Origin: CAZADH01 sp964483805
GTDB taxonomy: Bacteria; Muiribacteriota; Ozemobacteria; Ozemobacterales; Ozemobacteraceae
Direction: 5' to 3'
Length of the DNA stretch: 43,124 nucleotides
Assembly (NCBI GenBank): GCA_964483805.1
Contig: CAZADH010000014.1
Coordinates: 1 to 43,124 of the forward strand
Shown: in pieces, positions 8,159-16,634 of the stretch
Layout: every line of letters begins with the position of its first letter
Numbering within the stretch: position 1 is the first letter of the stretch
Notes under the pieces: model-generated
What the model was told of the DNA's origin: nothing
What the model saw: the letters and a program-made list of their open reading frames with translations, nothing else
The model's database searches: none
Program-made: the position numbers and the translations under genes

Positions 8159-10144
8159 ATGACCCACGCGACGCGCCTGGCACTCGTGTTCCACGCGCAT
8201 CAGCCCCCGGGCAACACGCGGGTCGCGGTGCAACGCATGGTCGACGCCGCGTATCGGCCGGCACTGGTCACGCTGGCCCGCTTCCCCGACATCCCGATCA
8301 CACTGCACGTGTCGGGCAGCTTGATCCGGTGGTTGGAGCAGCTCGCTCCCGACGTGCTCGATCTGATCGGCGCCATGGTGAACCAGGGCCAGGTCGAGCT
8401 TCTCGCCGGAGCGTTTCACCATCCGCTGCTGCCCTTGATTCCGCAGGTCGACCGCTGCGGTCAACTGGCGGCCCATCGGGCGCTGCTCGCGGCCCGCTTT
8501 GGCGTCGAGCCGCGCGGCGTCTGGATTCCCGAACGGGTGTGGGAGCAAACCCTGTTGCCCGACCTGGTGGCGAGCGGCGCGCGCTACACGGTCCTCGACG
8601 ACCATCTGTTCACCGCGGCCGGCCTGCAACCCAACGATCTGATCGGGCCGTATCTGACCGAGGATCAGGGCGAGACGCTGACGGTGTTCCCCGCGGGCCA
8701 GCACTGGCGCTACGTGTTGCCGTTCACCGCCGTGCCGCAGATCTTCGAGATGTTGCAGGCCTGGGGCGCGATGGTCGGCCCGGGCGCGTTGGCGGTGCAT
8801 GCCGACGATCTCGAGAAACTGGGCGGGTGGCCGGGAACCTACGAGTTCGTGCATGCGGGCGGGTGGTTGGCCGAGTTTCTCGCCATGCTGCGCCGCGAAC
8901 GGCCGAACATTGCGGTCGAGACCCTGGGCACGGCGGCGCGACAGATGCCGCCGCGCGGGTTCGTGACCCTGCCGGCCGGCGCGTATCCTGAGTTGATGAG
9001 ATTGGCGTTGCCGCCGACGGCGCGCGAGTTGCCGTTCACCTTCGGGCAGGGCCGCGGGTTTCTCGCCCGTTACCCGGAAGCCCGCATCGATTACCGGCGG
9101 CAGCAGCAGGCGAGCCGGGTTGTGCATACATTGTCTGCTCCGGCCCCTGAGTTGCTCGATCTGTTGTGGCAGGGGCAGACCGACGCCCACGGTTGGTATG
9201 GCTGGTTCGCCGGCATCTACCACCCACGGCTGCGTCACCAGGCCCGCGCGGCCCTCGCCCGCGCCGAGGCCGGCGCGCATGCGGCCGGCACGCCGCCGGC
9301 CCCCGCCCACGAAACCTTCGATCTCGACCTCGACGGCGACGACGAGGTGATCGTGCGCCGGGGCCGGGCGACTTTTGCGGTGGCGCCTGCCGACGACGGC
9401 ACCCTGGTCGTCTGGGAACCGCCGGACGGCGACCGCGATCTGGTCGGCTGCATGACCGCGTGGCCCGAGGCGCAGAGCAGTGCGACGGCGACGACGGGCA
9501 CCCGGCCGTGGCGCACCTGCCGCGACTGGTGGTTTCCGGCAACAGGCTGGCTCTCGGCGCAGGCCGAACCGATCGGGCGCTACCCGATTCCACCGTTGCG
9601 TTACAGTCACCGGTGGCGCCAGGGTCCGCGCGACGAAGACGAACTGGTACTGTCGGGCCGGCTGGTGTTGCCTGACGCCGCTGCCGATGCACCGTTGCTT
9701 GTCACCAAGACCTACCGCTTCGACAAACACGGGCGCGCCTTCCGGCTCGACCTGTCGCTGACCAACCCGGGCAGTCAGGCCCGGCAACTCCGGCATGGGG
9801 TGGCGCTGCAACTGGCGTTGACCGGCATCCGCCCCGAGGCGCCCACGACCCTGTCGTTCCCCGACGTCGGCGTCTGCGGGCTCGACCCGGCCACCTGCGG
9901 TGAGATCACCGGGGTCCGCCGGGCCATGGTCACCGAGGAGGGCGGCCCGAGCATCGGCGTGGCCCTCGACCGGGCGGCGACGTTCCACCATTTTCCGGTC
10001 GAGACGGCACTGGCGGTCGAGGGGCAACACATTGTATTGATTCAAGGCGTCGGTCTGCTTGCCCTGTGCGCGCTGACCCTCAATCCTGGCCAGACCGCGG
10101 GCTGGTCGCTCGCCGTCAGCGCCTTCACCGATTTGACCGAGTGA
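8159..10144 (+). CDS. Glycoside hydrolase family 57, 4-alpha-glucanotransferase/alpha-amylase type
   Basis: A 661-residue enzyme with no signal peptide, hence cytoplasmic. GH57 motifs are present in order: H-A-H-Q-P at 12-16, G-V-W-I-P-E-R-V-W with E125 as the likely nucleophile, L-D-D-H-L-F near 146-151, and H-A-D-D-L-E-K-L-G-G-W-P-G-T-Y with D216/D217 at the acid-base position. The segment T-D-A-H-G-W-Y-G-W-F-A-G-I-Y-H-P-R-L-R is the usual boundary to the C-terminal beta-rich domains (DUF1925/DUF1926 type) found in thermococcal-type glucanotransferases. It would rearrange or shorten maltodextrin/glycogen chains. It sits between the ABC binding protein and EIIC. Confidence 0.9.
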   Translation: MTHATRLALVFHAHQPPGNTRVAVQRMVDAAYRPALVTLARFPDIPITLHVSGSLIRWLEQLAPDVLDLIGAMVNQGQVELLAGAFHHPLLPLIPQVDRCGQLAAHRALLAARFGVEPRGVWIPERVWEQTLLPDLVASGARYTVLDDHLFTAAGLQPNDLIGPYLTEDQGETLTVFPAGQHWRYVLPFTAVPQIFEMLQAWGAMVGPGALAVHADDLEKLGGWPGTYEFVHAGGWLAEFLAMLRRERPNIAVETLGTAARQMPPRGFVTLPAGAYPELMRLALPPTARELPFTFGQGRGFLARYPEARIDYRRQQQASRVVHTLSAPAPELLDLLWQGQTDAHGWYGWFAGIYHPRLRHQARAALARAEAGAHAAGTPPAPAHETFDLDLDGDDEVIVRRGRATFAVAPADDGTLVVWEPPDGDRDLVGCMTAWPEAQSSATATTGTRPWRTCRDWWFPATGWLSAQAEPIGRYPIPPLRYSHRWRQGPRDEDELVLSGRLVLPDAAADAPLLVTKTYRFDKHGRAFRLDLSLTNPGSQARQLRHGVALQLALTGIRPEAPTTLSFPDVGVCGLDPATCGEITGVRRAMVTEEGGPSIGVALDRAATFHHFPVETALAVEGQHIVLIQGVGLLALCALTLNPGQTAGWSLAVSAFTDLTE

Positions 10145-10283
10145 AGCAACGCATGAGTCGCCACCCCAGTTCGCAATACTTTGTAACCATGCGTCGTCCG
10201 CACACGATGGGCGCAGCGGGCGTTCGCTGCCATGGCTGCCGGTCCCAAACAGAGTTCTGGGCTGCGTCAGCGTCCCCCCAGTC

Positions 10284-11438
10284 ATGATCGAACGCTGGCT
10301 CAATTCGCTGTTGGTCTCGATCGTCGGTGGCATCGTCGACCTCGACTCGACCGCGGCTTTCCAGATCATGCTGTCGCAGCCGATCGTCGCCGCCCCGCTG
10401 GCCGGGCTGACCCTGGGTCTGTGCGACGGCATGCCGGAGCAGGGCCTGCAGATCGGTCTGATGGTCGGCAGTCTGCTGCAACTGGTCTGGATCGAGCAAC
10501 TGCCGCTGGGCATGAATGTGCCGCCCGACGCCGCGCTGGCCTCGGTGCTCGCGGTGTCGCTGGGGTATCTGGCCGGCATCGGCTGCGACTCTTACGTCAT
10601 CCGCGAGGTCGGCAACACGGTGGCGCTGCTGCTCGGGGTGCCGCTCGGCCTGGCGGGCCGGTCGCTCGACATGTATATCCGCAAGCTGAACACCCATCTC
10701 GATCGCTGGGTCTCGGCGGCCGTCGAGCAGGGCCGCATCCACACCCTGACGTTGGGGCATTTTCTGGGTGGCGCGCTGACCTTCGCCAAGGCGGCCCTGG
10801 TCTGTTTCGCGGTGACCATGCTCGGGGTCGAGCCGCTGAAATTCTTTGTCAACTCGCTCAACATCAACCAGTTGTCGGGGATGATCGTCATGCAGGGGTT
10901 GTTGCCGGCCGTCGGTTTCGCGGTGTTGGCCAGCCGGACCGTGCACTCGAACCGCGAGTTGATTGTATTGCTCCTCGCCATCGCGACGTTCGCGCTGGTG
11001 CTCGAGTCGGCGTGGTGGCTGGTGCCGATTCTCATCGTGTATCTCGCCCGCACCTGGGAGCCGCTCACGCCAGGACTGGCCGGACGCACACCGGCCGCGG
11101 CCCGGACGCCGCGCCCGATCCACGGCACCGCCGAAGGCAAACAGGCCGCGCAACGGGCGGCCCAGGCGCCGCGCGGGTTGTGGGTCAACGAGCCCGATGC
11201 GCCGGTGCAGACCTGGCACGAGCCCGATCCGCACGCGGGATTGCGCGAGCTGGGCCCCCTGCCCCGCATCGCCCGCACGCTCATTGCCCCGGAACCGCTG
11301 GGCAAGCCGGTCGGCACCGACCAACCAGGGTCCCAACCCGGACCAACGCCCGACGACAAACATCCGCATGCCGGCGACACCGCTGCAGACCGGCCACAGC
11401 CCAAACCGGACCACGGCGGTACCCCCGATGCACACTGA
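10284..11438 (+). CDS. PTS mannose/sorbose-family EIIC component with long C-terminal tail
   Basis: A 384-residue membrane protein. The first 260 residues are a typical EIIC-Man: hydrophobic segments, P-L-A-G-L-T-L-G-L, G-L-Q-I-G-L-M-V-G-S-L-L-Q-L-V-W and the loop L-P-L-G-M-N-V-P-P-D-A-A-L-A-S. Residues about 265-384 are an additional hydrophilic tail rich in Pro, Ala, Asp and His, without clear domain. Usual members end near 250-270 residues. It forms the sugar channel with EIID, whose start overlaps its last 11 bp. A 139-bp gap without a gene separates it from the GH57 gene, and no convincing ribosome site precedes the ATG. Confidence 0.9.
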   Translation: MIERWLNSLLVSIVGGIVDLDSTAAFQIMLSQPIVAAPLAGLTLGLCDGMPEQGLQIGLMVGSLLQLVWIEQLPLGMNVPPDAALASVLAVSLGYLAGIGCDSYVIREVGNTVALLLGVPLGLAGRSLDMYIRKLNTHLDRWVSAAVEQGRIHTLTLGHFLGGALTFAKAALVCFAVTMLGVEPLKFFVNSLNINQLSGMIVMQGLLPAVGFAVLASRTVHSNRELIVLLLAIATFALVLESAWWLVPILIVYLARTWEPLTPGLAGRTPAAARTPRPIHGTAEGKQAAQRAAQAPRGLWVNEPDAPVQTWHEPDPHAGLRELGPLPRIARTLIAPEPLGKPVGTDQPGSQPGPTPDDKHPHAGDTAADRPQPKPDHGGTPDAH

Positions 11439-12240
11439 CAGCGGCCCCCTGCAGACGCTCGATCGGACCACGTTGTTGCGCGTGGCGTGGCGCAGCTTCT
11501 TCGTGCAGGCTTCGTGGAACTACCGCGGCATGATGAACATGGGTTTTCTCTTCACGTTGCGCCCCGGCCTCGACCGCATCCACACCGGCGAAGACGCACG
11601 CAAGGCCGCGTATCGGCGGCATCTGGAGTATTTCAACACCAATCCGTATTTTTCGGCGCTGGTGGCAGGCGTGGTGCTGTCGCTCGAGGAACGCCTGGCC
11701 CGGGCCGAGATCGACGAAGACGTCATCCGCGACACCAAGGAAGGGCTGATGACCGCGTTCGCCGCGCTCGGCGACGGGTTGTTCTGGGACGCGTGGCGCC
11801 CCTTCGTGGCGGCGGTGGCGCTGGTGTTCGCCTTCACCAACGTGCTTTTCGCGCCGCTGATCTTCGTCGCGCTCTACAACCTGCCCCACTTCGCGTGCCG
11901 CTTCTACGGAGTCTTTCTCGGCTACCGCCAAGGCACCGATGTCATCCACATGGTCGGTCGCATCGACCTGCCACGCGTGCGCGAGAAACTGCGTCATGCG
12001 ACCTTGCTCACCCTGGGGTTCCTCATCGCCAACCATGTTCGTGTCCATACACCGTATTTATTGAGCACCCTGCCCATCCAGTGGTTCTACTTCGGCGAGA
12101 AGGTGGTGCAGAGCGCGGGCGCCACCCTCCTGGTCGGGATCCTCGCCATCGCCTACCGGGCGCGGGTCGATGTCCTGATGATTTCATTCTTGTTGATGAC
12201 CGCCGCCCTGTTGCTGCACCACTGGGGCGTGCTGATTTGA
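11428..12240 (+). CDS. PTS mannose/sorbose-family EIID component
   Basis: A 270-residue protein starting inside the end of the EIIC gene (11-bp overlap), which suggests translational coupling. The family hallmark is clear: W-R-S-F-F-V-Q-A-S-W-N-Y-R-G-M-M-N-M-G-F near residue 22-41, followed by R-R-H-L-E-Y-F-N-T-N-P-Y and a hydrophobic C-terminal half with several membrane segments. EIID works with EIIC in transport. The gene is followed by a strong hairpin at 12245-12284, so the first transcription unit may stop here. Confidence 0.93.
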   Translation: MHTDSGPLQTLDRTTLLRVAWRSFFVQASWNYRGMMNMGFLFTLRPGLDRIHTGEDARKAAYRRHLEYFNTNPYFSALVAGVVLSLEERLARAEIDEDVIRDTKEGLMTAFAALGDGLFWDAWRPFVAAVALVFAFTNVLFAPLIFVALYNLPHFACRFYGVFLGYRQGTDVIHMVGRIDLPRVREKLRHATLLTLGFLIANHVRVHTPYLLSTLPIQWFYFGEKVVQSAGATLLVGILAIAYRARVDVLMISFLLMTAALLLHHWGVLI

Positions 12241-12244
12241 TGGT

Positions 12245-12284
12245 GTGGGTGGGGAACAGACCCCAGGGTCTGCCCCCTATCCAC
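12245..12284 (+). terminator. Hairpin after EIID, probable terminator or processing site
   Basis: Arms of 17 nt (12245-12261 and 12268-12284) pair with a loop of CCCAGG; two mismatches and two G-T wobbles. A short A/T-rich stretch follows rather than a clean U tract. The position, 4 bp after the EIID stop and upstream of the HPr promoter, fits termination. Confidence 0.55.
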
Positions 12285-12319
12285 AATCACACAATTTACT
12301 GATAGGTTGCGATTTTGGG

Positions 12320-12348
12320 TACACTTGCTGGGGAATTGGTGGTATAAT
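12320..12348 (+). promoter_or_regulatory. Extended -10 promoter for ptsHI
   Basis: A perfect TATAAT at 12343-12348 is preceded by TGG (extended -10), with TACACT 17 bp upstream as a weak -35. The transcript would start near 12355, about 50 nt before ptsH. The block GGTATAATGTCCGAT closely resembles GGTATGATGCCCGAC upstream of the HEAT-repeat gene. Confidence 0.65.
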
Positions 12349-12405
12349 GTCCGATCGGGATCCGCATCGGCGATGGGTTCGGTGCGGGTGCCGCACACAG
12401 CAGCA

Positions 12406-12681
12406 ATGAAACGAAAAGACGTCGAGATCAAAAACAAGTTCGGGTTGCATGCGCGTCCTGCCGCCATGTTGGTCAAGCTGGCCGGGGGTTTCAACTCCGA
12501 GATCCAGTTGATCAAAGACGACATGGACGTCAACGCCAAGAGCATTCTCGGCGTCATGATGCTGGCGGCCGGCCCGGGCAACGTGGTCACCATCGCCGCC
12601 GAAGGCGACGACGAGGAGCAGGCGGTCAATGCCATCGTCGAGTTGATCGAGAGTCGTTTCGGGGAGGAAGCCGCCGAGTGA
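12406..12681 (+). CDS. ptsH: Phosphocarrier protein HPr
   Basis: A 91-residue HPr. The active site is F-G-L-H-A-R-P-A-A with His15, the residue phosphorylated by Enzyme I. The segment N-A-K-S-I-L-G-V-M places Ser46 in the canonical position for HPr kinase, so both catalytic and regulatory phosphorylation are possible. The ATG at 12406 is chosen because it gives exactly these positions; an open frame continues upstream but has no HPr sequence. It should feed the mannose-type PTS encoded just upstream. ptsI follows with a GTGA overlap. Confidence 0.95.
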   Translation: MKRKDVEIKNKFGLHARPAAMLVKLAGGFNSEIQLIKDDMDVNAKSILGVMMLAAGPGNVVTIAAEGDDEEQAVNAIVELIESRFGEEAAE

Positions 12682-14405
12682 CCGCTGCCGTCGGCCGACT
12701 CGAACTGGTCGGTATCGCCGGTTGCCAAGGTCTGGCCACCGCTCCGGCGTACGTTTTCAAGAAAGCGCTCAGTTTCCGCCGGTTCACCATGGCGCCCGAG
12801 CAGGTCGAGGGCGCCGTCACGCGGTTCGAGGCGGCGGTCACCACGACCCGCACCGAGATCGAAGCGGTGCAAACCGAGGCGCGCACCAAGCACGGGGCCA
12901 AGTATGCGGCCCTGTTTGACTCGCACCTGCTCGTGCTCGAAGACCCGATGTTCAAGCCGGCGGTGCTCAAGCGCATCCGCACCGAGAAACTGAACCCCGA
13001 GGCCGTGGTCTACGACGCGGTCGAGAAGTTCGTGACGATGTTCGCGAACATCAAAGACGACTATCTGCGCGAGCGCGCCATCGACATGAAAGATGTCGGC
13101 GAGCGGCTGTTGCGCCATCTGCTCGGCATCAAGCCGCCGTCGCAGGAGGTCGGCCCACACCCGTACATTCTCGTCGGCGAAGAGGTGACTCCCTCTGAAC
13201 TGATCGCGTTTGCGCGGGCGAAGCTGGTCGGCATCTGTCTCGACTCCGGCGGCGCCACCTCGCATGTCGCGATTCTGGCGGGTGCGATGGGCATCCCGGC
13301 CGTGTTCGGTTTATCGAACCTGTCGCGCCTGGCCGAGACCGGCAACTGGTTGCTGGTCGACAGCCGCGCCAAGGGCCTGGTGGTGCTCAACCCGACGACC
13401 GAGGAACGCGAGGCCGCAACCCGCGCCGCCGCGCGCCCGGTCATCGACCTGGCCGGCATTCCGGCCCAGACCGCGGACCAGGCCCCGATCACGCTCGCAG
13501 CCAACATCAGCCGGCTCGAGGAGTTGCCGCAACTGGCGCGACTGGGCATCAAGCGCATCGGCTTGTTCCGCAGCGAGTTCATGTTCATGGAAGGGGCCGA
13601 TTTTCCGACCGAATCGTTTCAAGAAGAGGTCTACCGTCAGGTCGTGGCGGCCGCCCCCGACAGCGCCGTGCTGCGCACGCTCGACATCGGGTCCGACAAG
13701 CCACTCAAGTATCTGCCGTTGCCGAAAGAGGCAAACCCGGCGATGGGCTGGCGGTCGGTGCGCTTCAGCCTGCACCGCCCCGAGTTGTTGCTGATCCAGT
13801 TGCGGGCCATGATCCGCAGCGCTTCTGCCGGCGGTCGCCTGCGCGTGATCTTCCCGATGGTGTCGCACCCCGGCGAGTTGCCGCAACTGGCCGACATCTG
13901 GCAGCGGGCGCTCGATGCGGTCGGCCCGGCGCGGGCCCCCGAGTGGGGCATCATGGTCGAGGTCCCGTCGGCCCTGTTCATGATGGATGCGATTGCGCGT
14001 CATACAAAGTATATCAGCATCGGCACCAACGACCTGATGCAATTCGTCTTTGGCGCCGATCGCACCAACGATCGGGTGGCACCCCTGCTCGACCCGCTGT
14101 CGATGCCGTTCGTGCGGCTGTTGCGGGCGCTGATCGCCGGCGCCCACGCCGAAGGGATCACCGTCGGATTGTGTGGCGAGATGGCGGGGACGCCCGAGGG
14201 GTTCATCACCCTGCTCGGCCTGGGCCTCGACGAGTTCAGCATGAAACCGACTTCGCTCGCGCAGATCAAGCCGTTGTTGCCCACCCTGAGCAAGGCCGCG
14301 GCGGCGACGCTGATCGACGAGGCCCTGGCGGCGACCACCGACCTGTCGTTGCGCGAGCGCCTCACCACTGCGTTCCCCGAGGTCTTTCGCCGAGCGGACC
14401 CTTGA
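12678..14405 (+). CDS. ptsI: PTS Enzyme I (phosphoenolpyruvate-protein phosphotransferase)
   Basis: A 575-residue protein of normal length. The GTG start overlaps the ptsH stop by 4 bp. The phosphohistidine domain has S-G-G-A-T-S-H-V-A-I-L-A with His196 as acceptor from PEP. The PEP-binding barrel shows R-S-E-F-M-F, the E-V-P-S-A-L-F-M-M-D segment, G-T-N-D-L-M-Q-F-V-F-G-A-D-R-T-N-D and the catalytic C-G-E-M-A-G. It transfers phosphate from PEP to HPr and completes a full sugar PTS within one cluster (EI, HPr, IIA, IIB, IIC, IID). Confidence 0.97.
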   Translation: MTAAVGRLELVGIAGCQGLATAPAYVFKKALSFRRFTMAPEQVEGAVTRFEAAVTTTRTEIEAVQTEARTKHGAKYAALFDSHLLVLEDPMFKPAVLKRIRTEKLNPEAVVYDAVEKFVTMFANIKDDYLRERAIDMKDVGERLLRHLLGIKPPSQEVGPHPYILVGEEVTPSELIAFARAKLVGICLDSGGATSHVAILAGAMGIPAVFGLSNLSRLAETGNWLLVDSRAKGLVVLNPTTEEREAATRAAARPVIDLAGIPAQTADQAPITLAANISRLEELPQLARLGIKRIGLFRSEFMFMEGADFPTESFQEEVYRQVVAAAPDSAVLRTLDIGSDKPLKYLPLPKEANPAMGWRSVRFSLHRPELLLIQLRAMIRSASAGGRLRVIFPMVSHPGELPQLADIWQRALDAVGPARAPEWGIMVEVPSALFMMDAIARHTKYISIGTNDLMQFVFGADRTNDRVAPLLDPLSMPFVRLLRALIAGAHAEGITVGLCGEMAGTPEGFITLLGLGLDEFSMKPTSLAQIKPLLPTLSKAAAATLIDEALAATTDLSLRERLTTAFPEVFRRADP

Positions 14406-14591
14406 CACCGGCACGCCAACGCCAGCCATCCGCGCATTTCTCGAGGTCTTCGGTGCCCCGGCGCGGTCGGATGGTGACCACGGTTCGCCCCTGGCCGCCG
14501 TCGGCCAGATCGAGAGGCGAACCGGAGAGCAGGCTGATGTTTATCCAGTATTTACAACGGCGGTTTTGCCGCCCCGTCAGGAGCTGAAACC

Positions 14592-16448
14592 ATGCGATCA
14601 TCCTGGTTGTTCCGGGCCGCCCGGCACGTCATTCTCGCGTTCGCGTTCACGGTTCTGCCGGGTCTGGCCGGCGCCGCCGATACCGGCCGCTGGCAACTAA
14701 CCGGCCTGAGCCTCGAAGATGCCTATGCCGCCATTGCCAGCGACGCCGGCATCGACCTGGTGATCGACGCCCCGACCACCACAGTGGGCAAGTTCACGAC
14801 GGGCGAGAGCACCTATTTCGAAGAAGCCCTGCAGTTGCTCGCCACAGTGACGAATACAGAAATACGGCGTGAATATGGCGTATGGATCGTTGTCCCCCGG
14901 GGCACCTGGCGGCAACGTTTCGAGAAGCCCCGTCTCGTCGTGCGGCAACCGCAATGGCGGCCGGCCACAACGGTGGCCGCGGCCCTCAGTCCCCTGGTCG
15001 GCAGTGATGTGCGGGTGATCGGACTGCCGGCCGAGAATGCCGTCGTCCTCTACGGTCCGGCCGAAGACCTCAGCCTGGCGCGTCAGCATTTCGAGGTCGT
15101 CGACACGCCAGTCCATCTCGTCCGCCTCGATGTGGCGGTGCGCGACGGCACCTCGGCGCACGTCATCGCCTCGTGCAGTGCACTGACCCTGGGACACGAA
15201 CCGTGGACCCTGACCCAGACCGGCGCCGGGCCTCGAGCCCTGCAACTGTCGGTCACCGGCCGGGCCCAGGTCAACGACGACGGCCAGGTGCTCGTGCACG
15301 CGACCCTCGCGTGGCAAACGCAACAACCGCAGGCCTCGGGCACGGTTTCGCTGCACCTGCCCTTGCGCGACGGACTGGCCACCGAGACCACGCACATTTT
15401 CGGCACCCAGAGCTGGAAAGCGCGCTGGCAGGCCACGTTCACCCCGTGCGCCCTGGTCGCGCCGGCGTCGGCGTCGACGGCACCGGTGCCGACGGACACG
15501 GCGACGCCGCAAGGGGCCGCGCCCACTCCGGACCAGGGGCGGACCGAACCGGGCAGCGACAACACCCGGACCGCGCCCGTCGTCATCGTGCGCGAGCCGG
15601 TCGAAGACGCCATCGAGAAGATGGTGCGTCTGACCGGCCGTGAACTGATCAGCAACGGCACGGCATCGGGTACGATCACGGTCATCGGCCGCGGCGACAA
15701 CGATCCGGAGGCCCTGCTCTGGACGGTCTGCCGGGTCAAGCACCTGAGCACCCGGCAACTCGGCAATGCCTACGTGGTCGGACCGACCGAAGCGATGGCC
15801 GGTCTCGACCATATCGATCGTGCGCTGGCGGCCAGTCGTCGCCTGCAGTTTGGCACGGCACGCGCTGCCGCCGCGGCGCTGAATCTTGTCAATACAACGT
15901 GCGGCATTGCCGCCAACATCGTCGTCGACGAGGGCAACAACACGATCAGCCACGGTGGGTCGGGCCGTTGTTGGACCACCTGGCCGCTGATCGAGCTTCT
16001 CGACCATCCGCAACCTGCGGCCGAGATCACCCTCGACTGGACCGGTTCCGCTGGCACGCTGCAGCAGGCCGGCACGGTTCGCCTCGGGGCTCCGGTCGCC
16101 ACCTCACATGCGACGGCGTCGGCGACCACACGCATCGAACTGAGTCTCGGAGCCGGCAACGCCGACGGCCTGAGCGCCTTTCGCTACCACATCGAGACCC
16201 GGTGCGGCTCGGCCAGCACGGCGATCGATGGGTTGACGCGGATGCCCCGCGAGAGCGTTCTGCCGATCGCACACTTTGCCGGAAGCGGTGGATCGGGTTG
16301 TCTCGCCGTTCGCGCCCTCCTGGCCAGCGAGCCGGCGTCACCGTATGACAACAGTATCGACGACGAGTTCGGTTTCGGATCGGACTCTGAGACGATCGGC
16401 AGCGGCACGGGCGACGCCTTCGACAAGGCCTTCGACAACGCATTCTGA
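14592..16448 (+). CDS. Exported protein with secretin N-terminal-like (STN/N0 and N1) domains
   Basis: A 618-residue exported protein; AGGAG precedes the ATG. A signal peptide (A-F-A-F-T-V-L-P-G-L-A-G-A-A) is followed at about 33-95 by an STN/N0-like unit: L-S-L-E-D-A-Y-A-A-I-A-S-D-A-G-I-D-L-V-I, ending in E-Y-G-V-W-I-V-V-P. A second such unit seems to start near residue 335 (V-E-D-A-I-E-K-M-V-R-L-T-G-R-E-L-I), with C-R-V-K-H-L-S-T-R-Q-L-G-N-A-Y-V-V-G-P as its end. Secretins of type II/III systems have these domains before a beta-barrel, but I see no C-terminal secretin signature here; the tail is Gly/Asp/Phe-rich. It may be a periplasmic partner of the secretion system. Function inferred from domains only. 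Confidence 0.55.
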   Translation: MRSSWLFRAARHVILAFAFTVLPGLAGAADTGRWQLTGLSLEDAYAAIASDAGIDLVIDAPTTTVGKFTTGESTYFEEALQLLATVTNTEIRREYGVWIVVPRGTWRQRFEKPRLVVRQPQWRPATTVAAALSPLVGSDVRVIGLPAENAVVLYGPAEDLSLARQHFEVVDTPVHLVRLDVAVRDGTSAHVIASCSALTLGHEPWTLTQTGAGPRALQLSVTGRAQVNDDGQVLVHATLAWQTQQPQASGTVSLHLPLRDGLATETTHIFGTQSWKARWQATFTPCALVAPASASTAPVPTDTATPQGAAPTPDQGRTEPGSDNTRTAPVVIVREPVEDAIEKMVRLTGRELISNGTASGTITVIGRGDNDPEALLWTVCRVKHLSTRQLGNAYVVGPTEAMAGLDHIDRALAASRRLQFGTARAAAAALNLVNTTCGIAANIVVDEGNNTISHGGSGRCWTTWPLIELLDHPQPAAEITLDWTGSAGTLQQAGTVRLGAPVATSHATASATTRIELSLGAGNADGLSAFRYHIETRCGSASTAIDGLTRMPRESVLPIAHFAGSGGSGCLAVRALLASEPASPYDNSIDDEFGFGSDSETIGSGTGDAFDKAFDNAF

Positions 16449-16533
16449 GCGGCCGCGCCGCAGATCACCGTCGTCACGGGTGCGCGCGCCCCCCGCGACG
16501 AATTCTCCGTAGTGTGTTGCGCGCGCTTTATGG

Positions 16534-16539
16534 TATGAT
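16534..16539 (+). promoter_or_regulatory. Possible extended -10 element for the HEAT-repeat gene
   Basis: TGG-TATGAT at 16531-16539, about 95 bp before the start codon, with no good -35 box. Listed because the surrounding block resembles the ptsH promoter. Confidence 0.35.
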
Positions 16540-16634
16540 GCCCGACGTACTGTCAGGGTTGGCGGCCACAGCCGCAACAGCCCGCGCTGTCGATGACGGC
16601 GCGCCAAGATTCACCCGCTCCTGTGGAGGTCACG

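Noticed and set aside
8099..10579. Long minus-strand open frame opposite the GH57 gene
   Set aside because: The plus-strand frame contains all GH57 motifs; the opposing frame is a compositional artefact with Arg/Gln/Gly-rich sequence.
16593..16634. Earlier start for the HEAT-repeat gene
   Set aside because: The ATG at 16635 has a strong ribosome site and starts exactly at the zinc ribbon.
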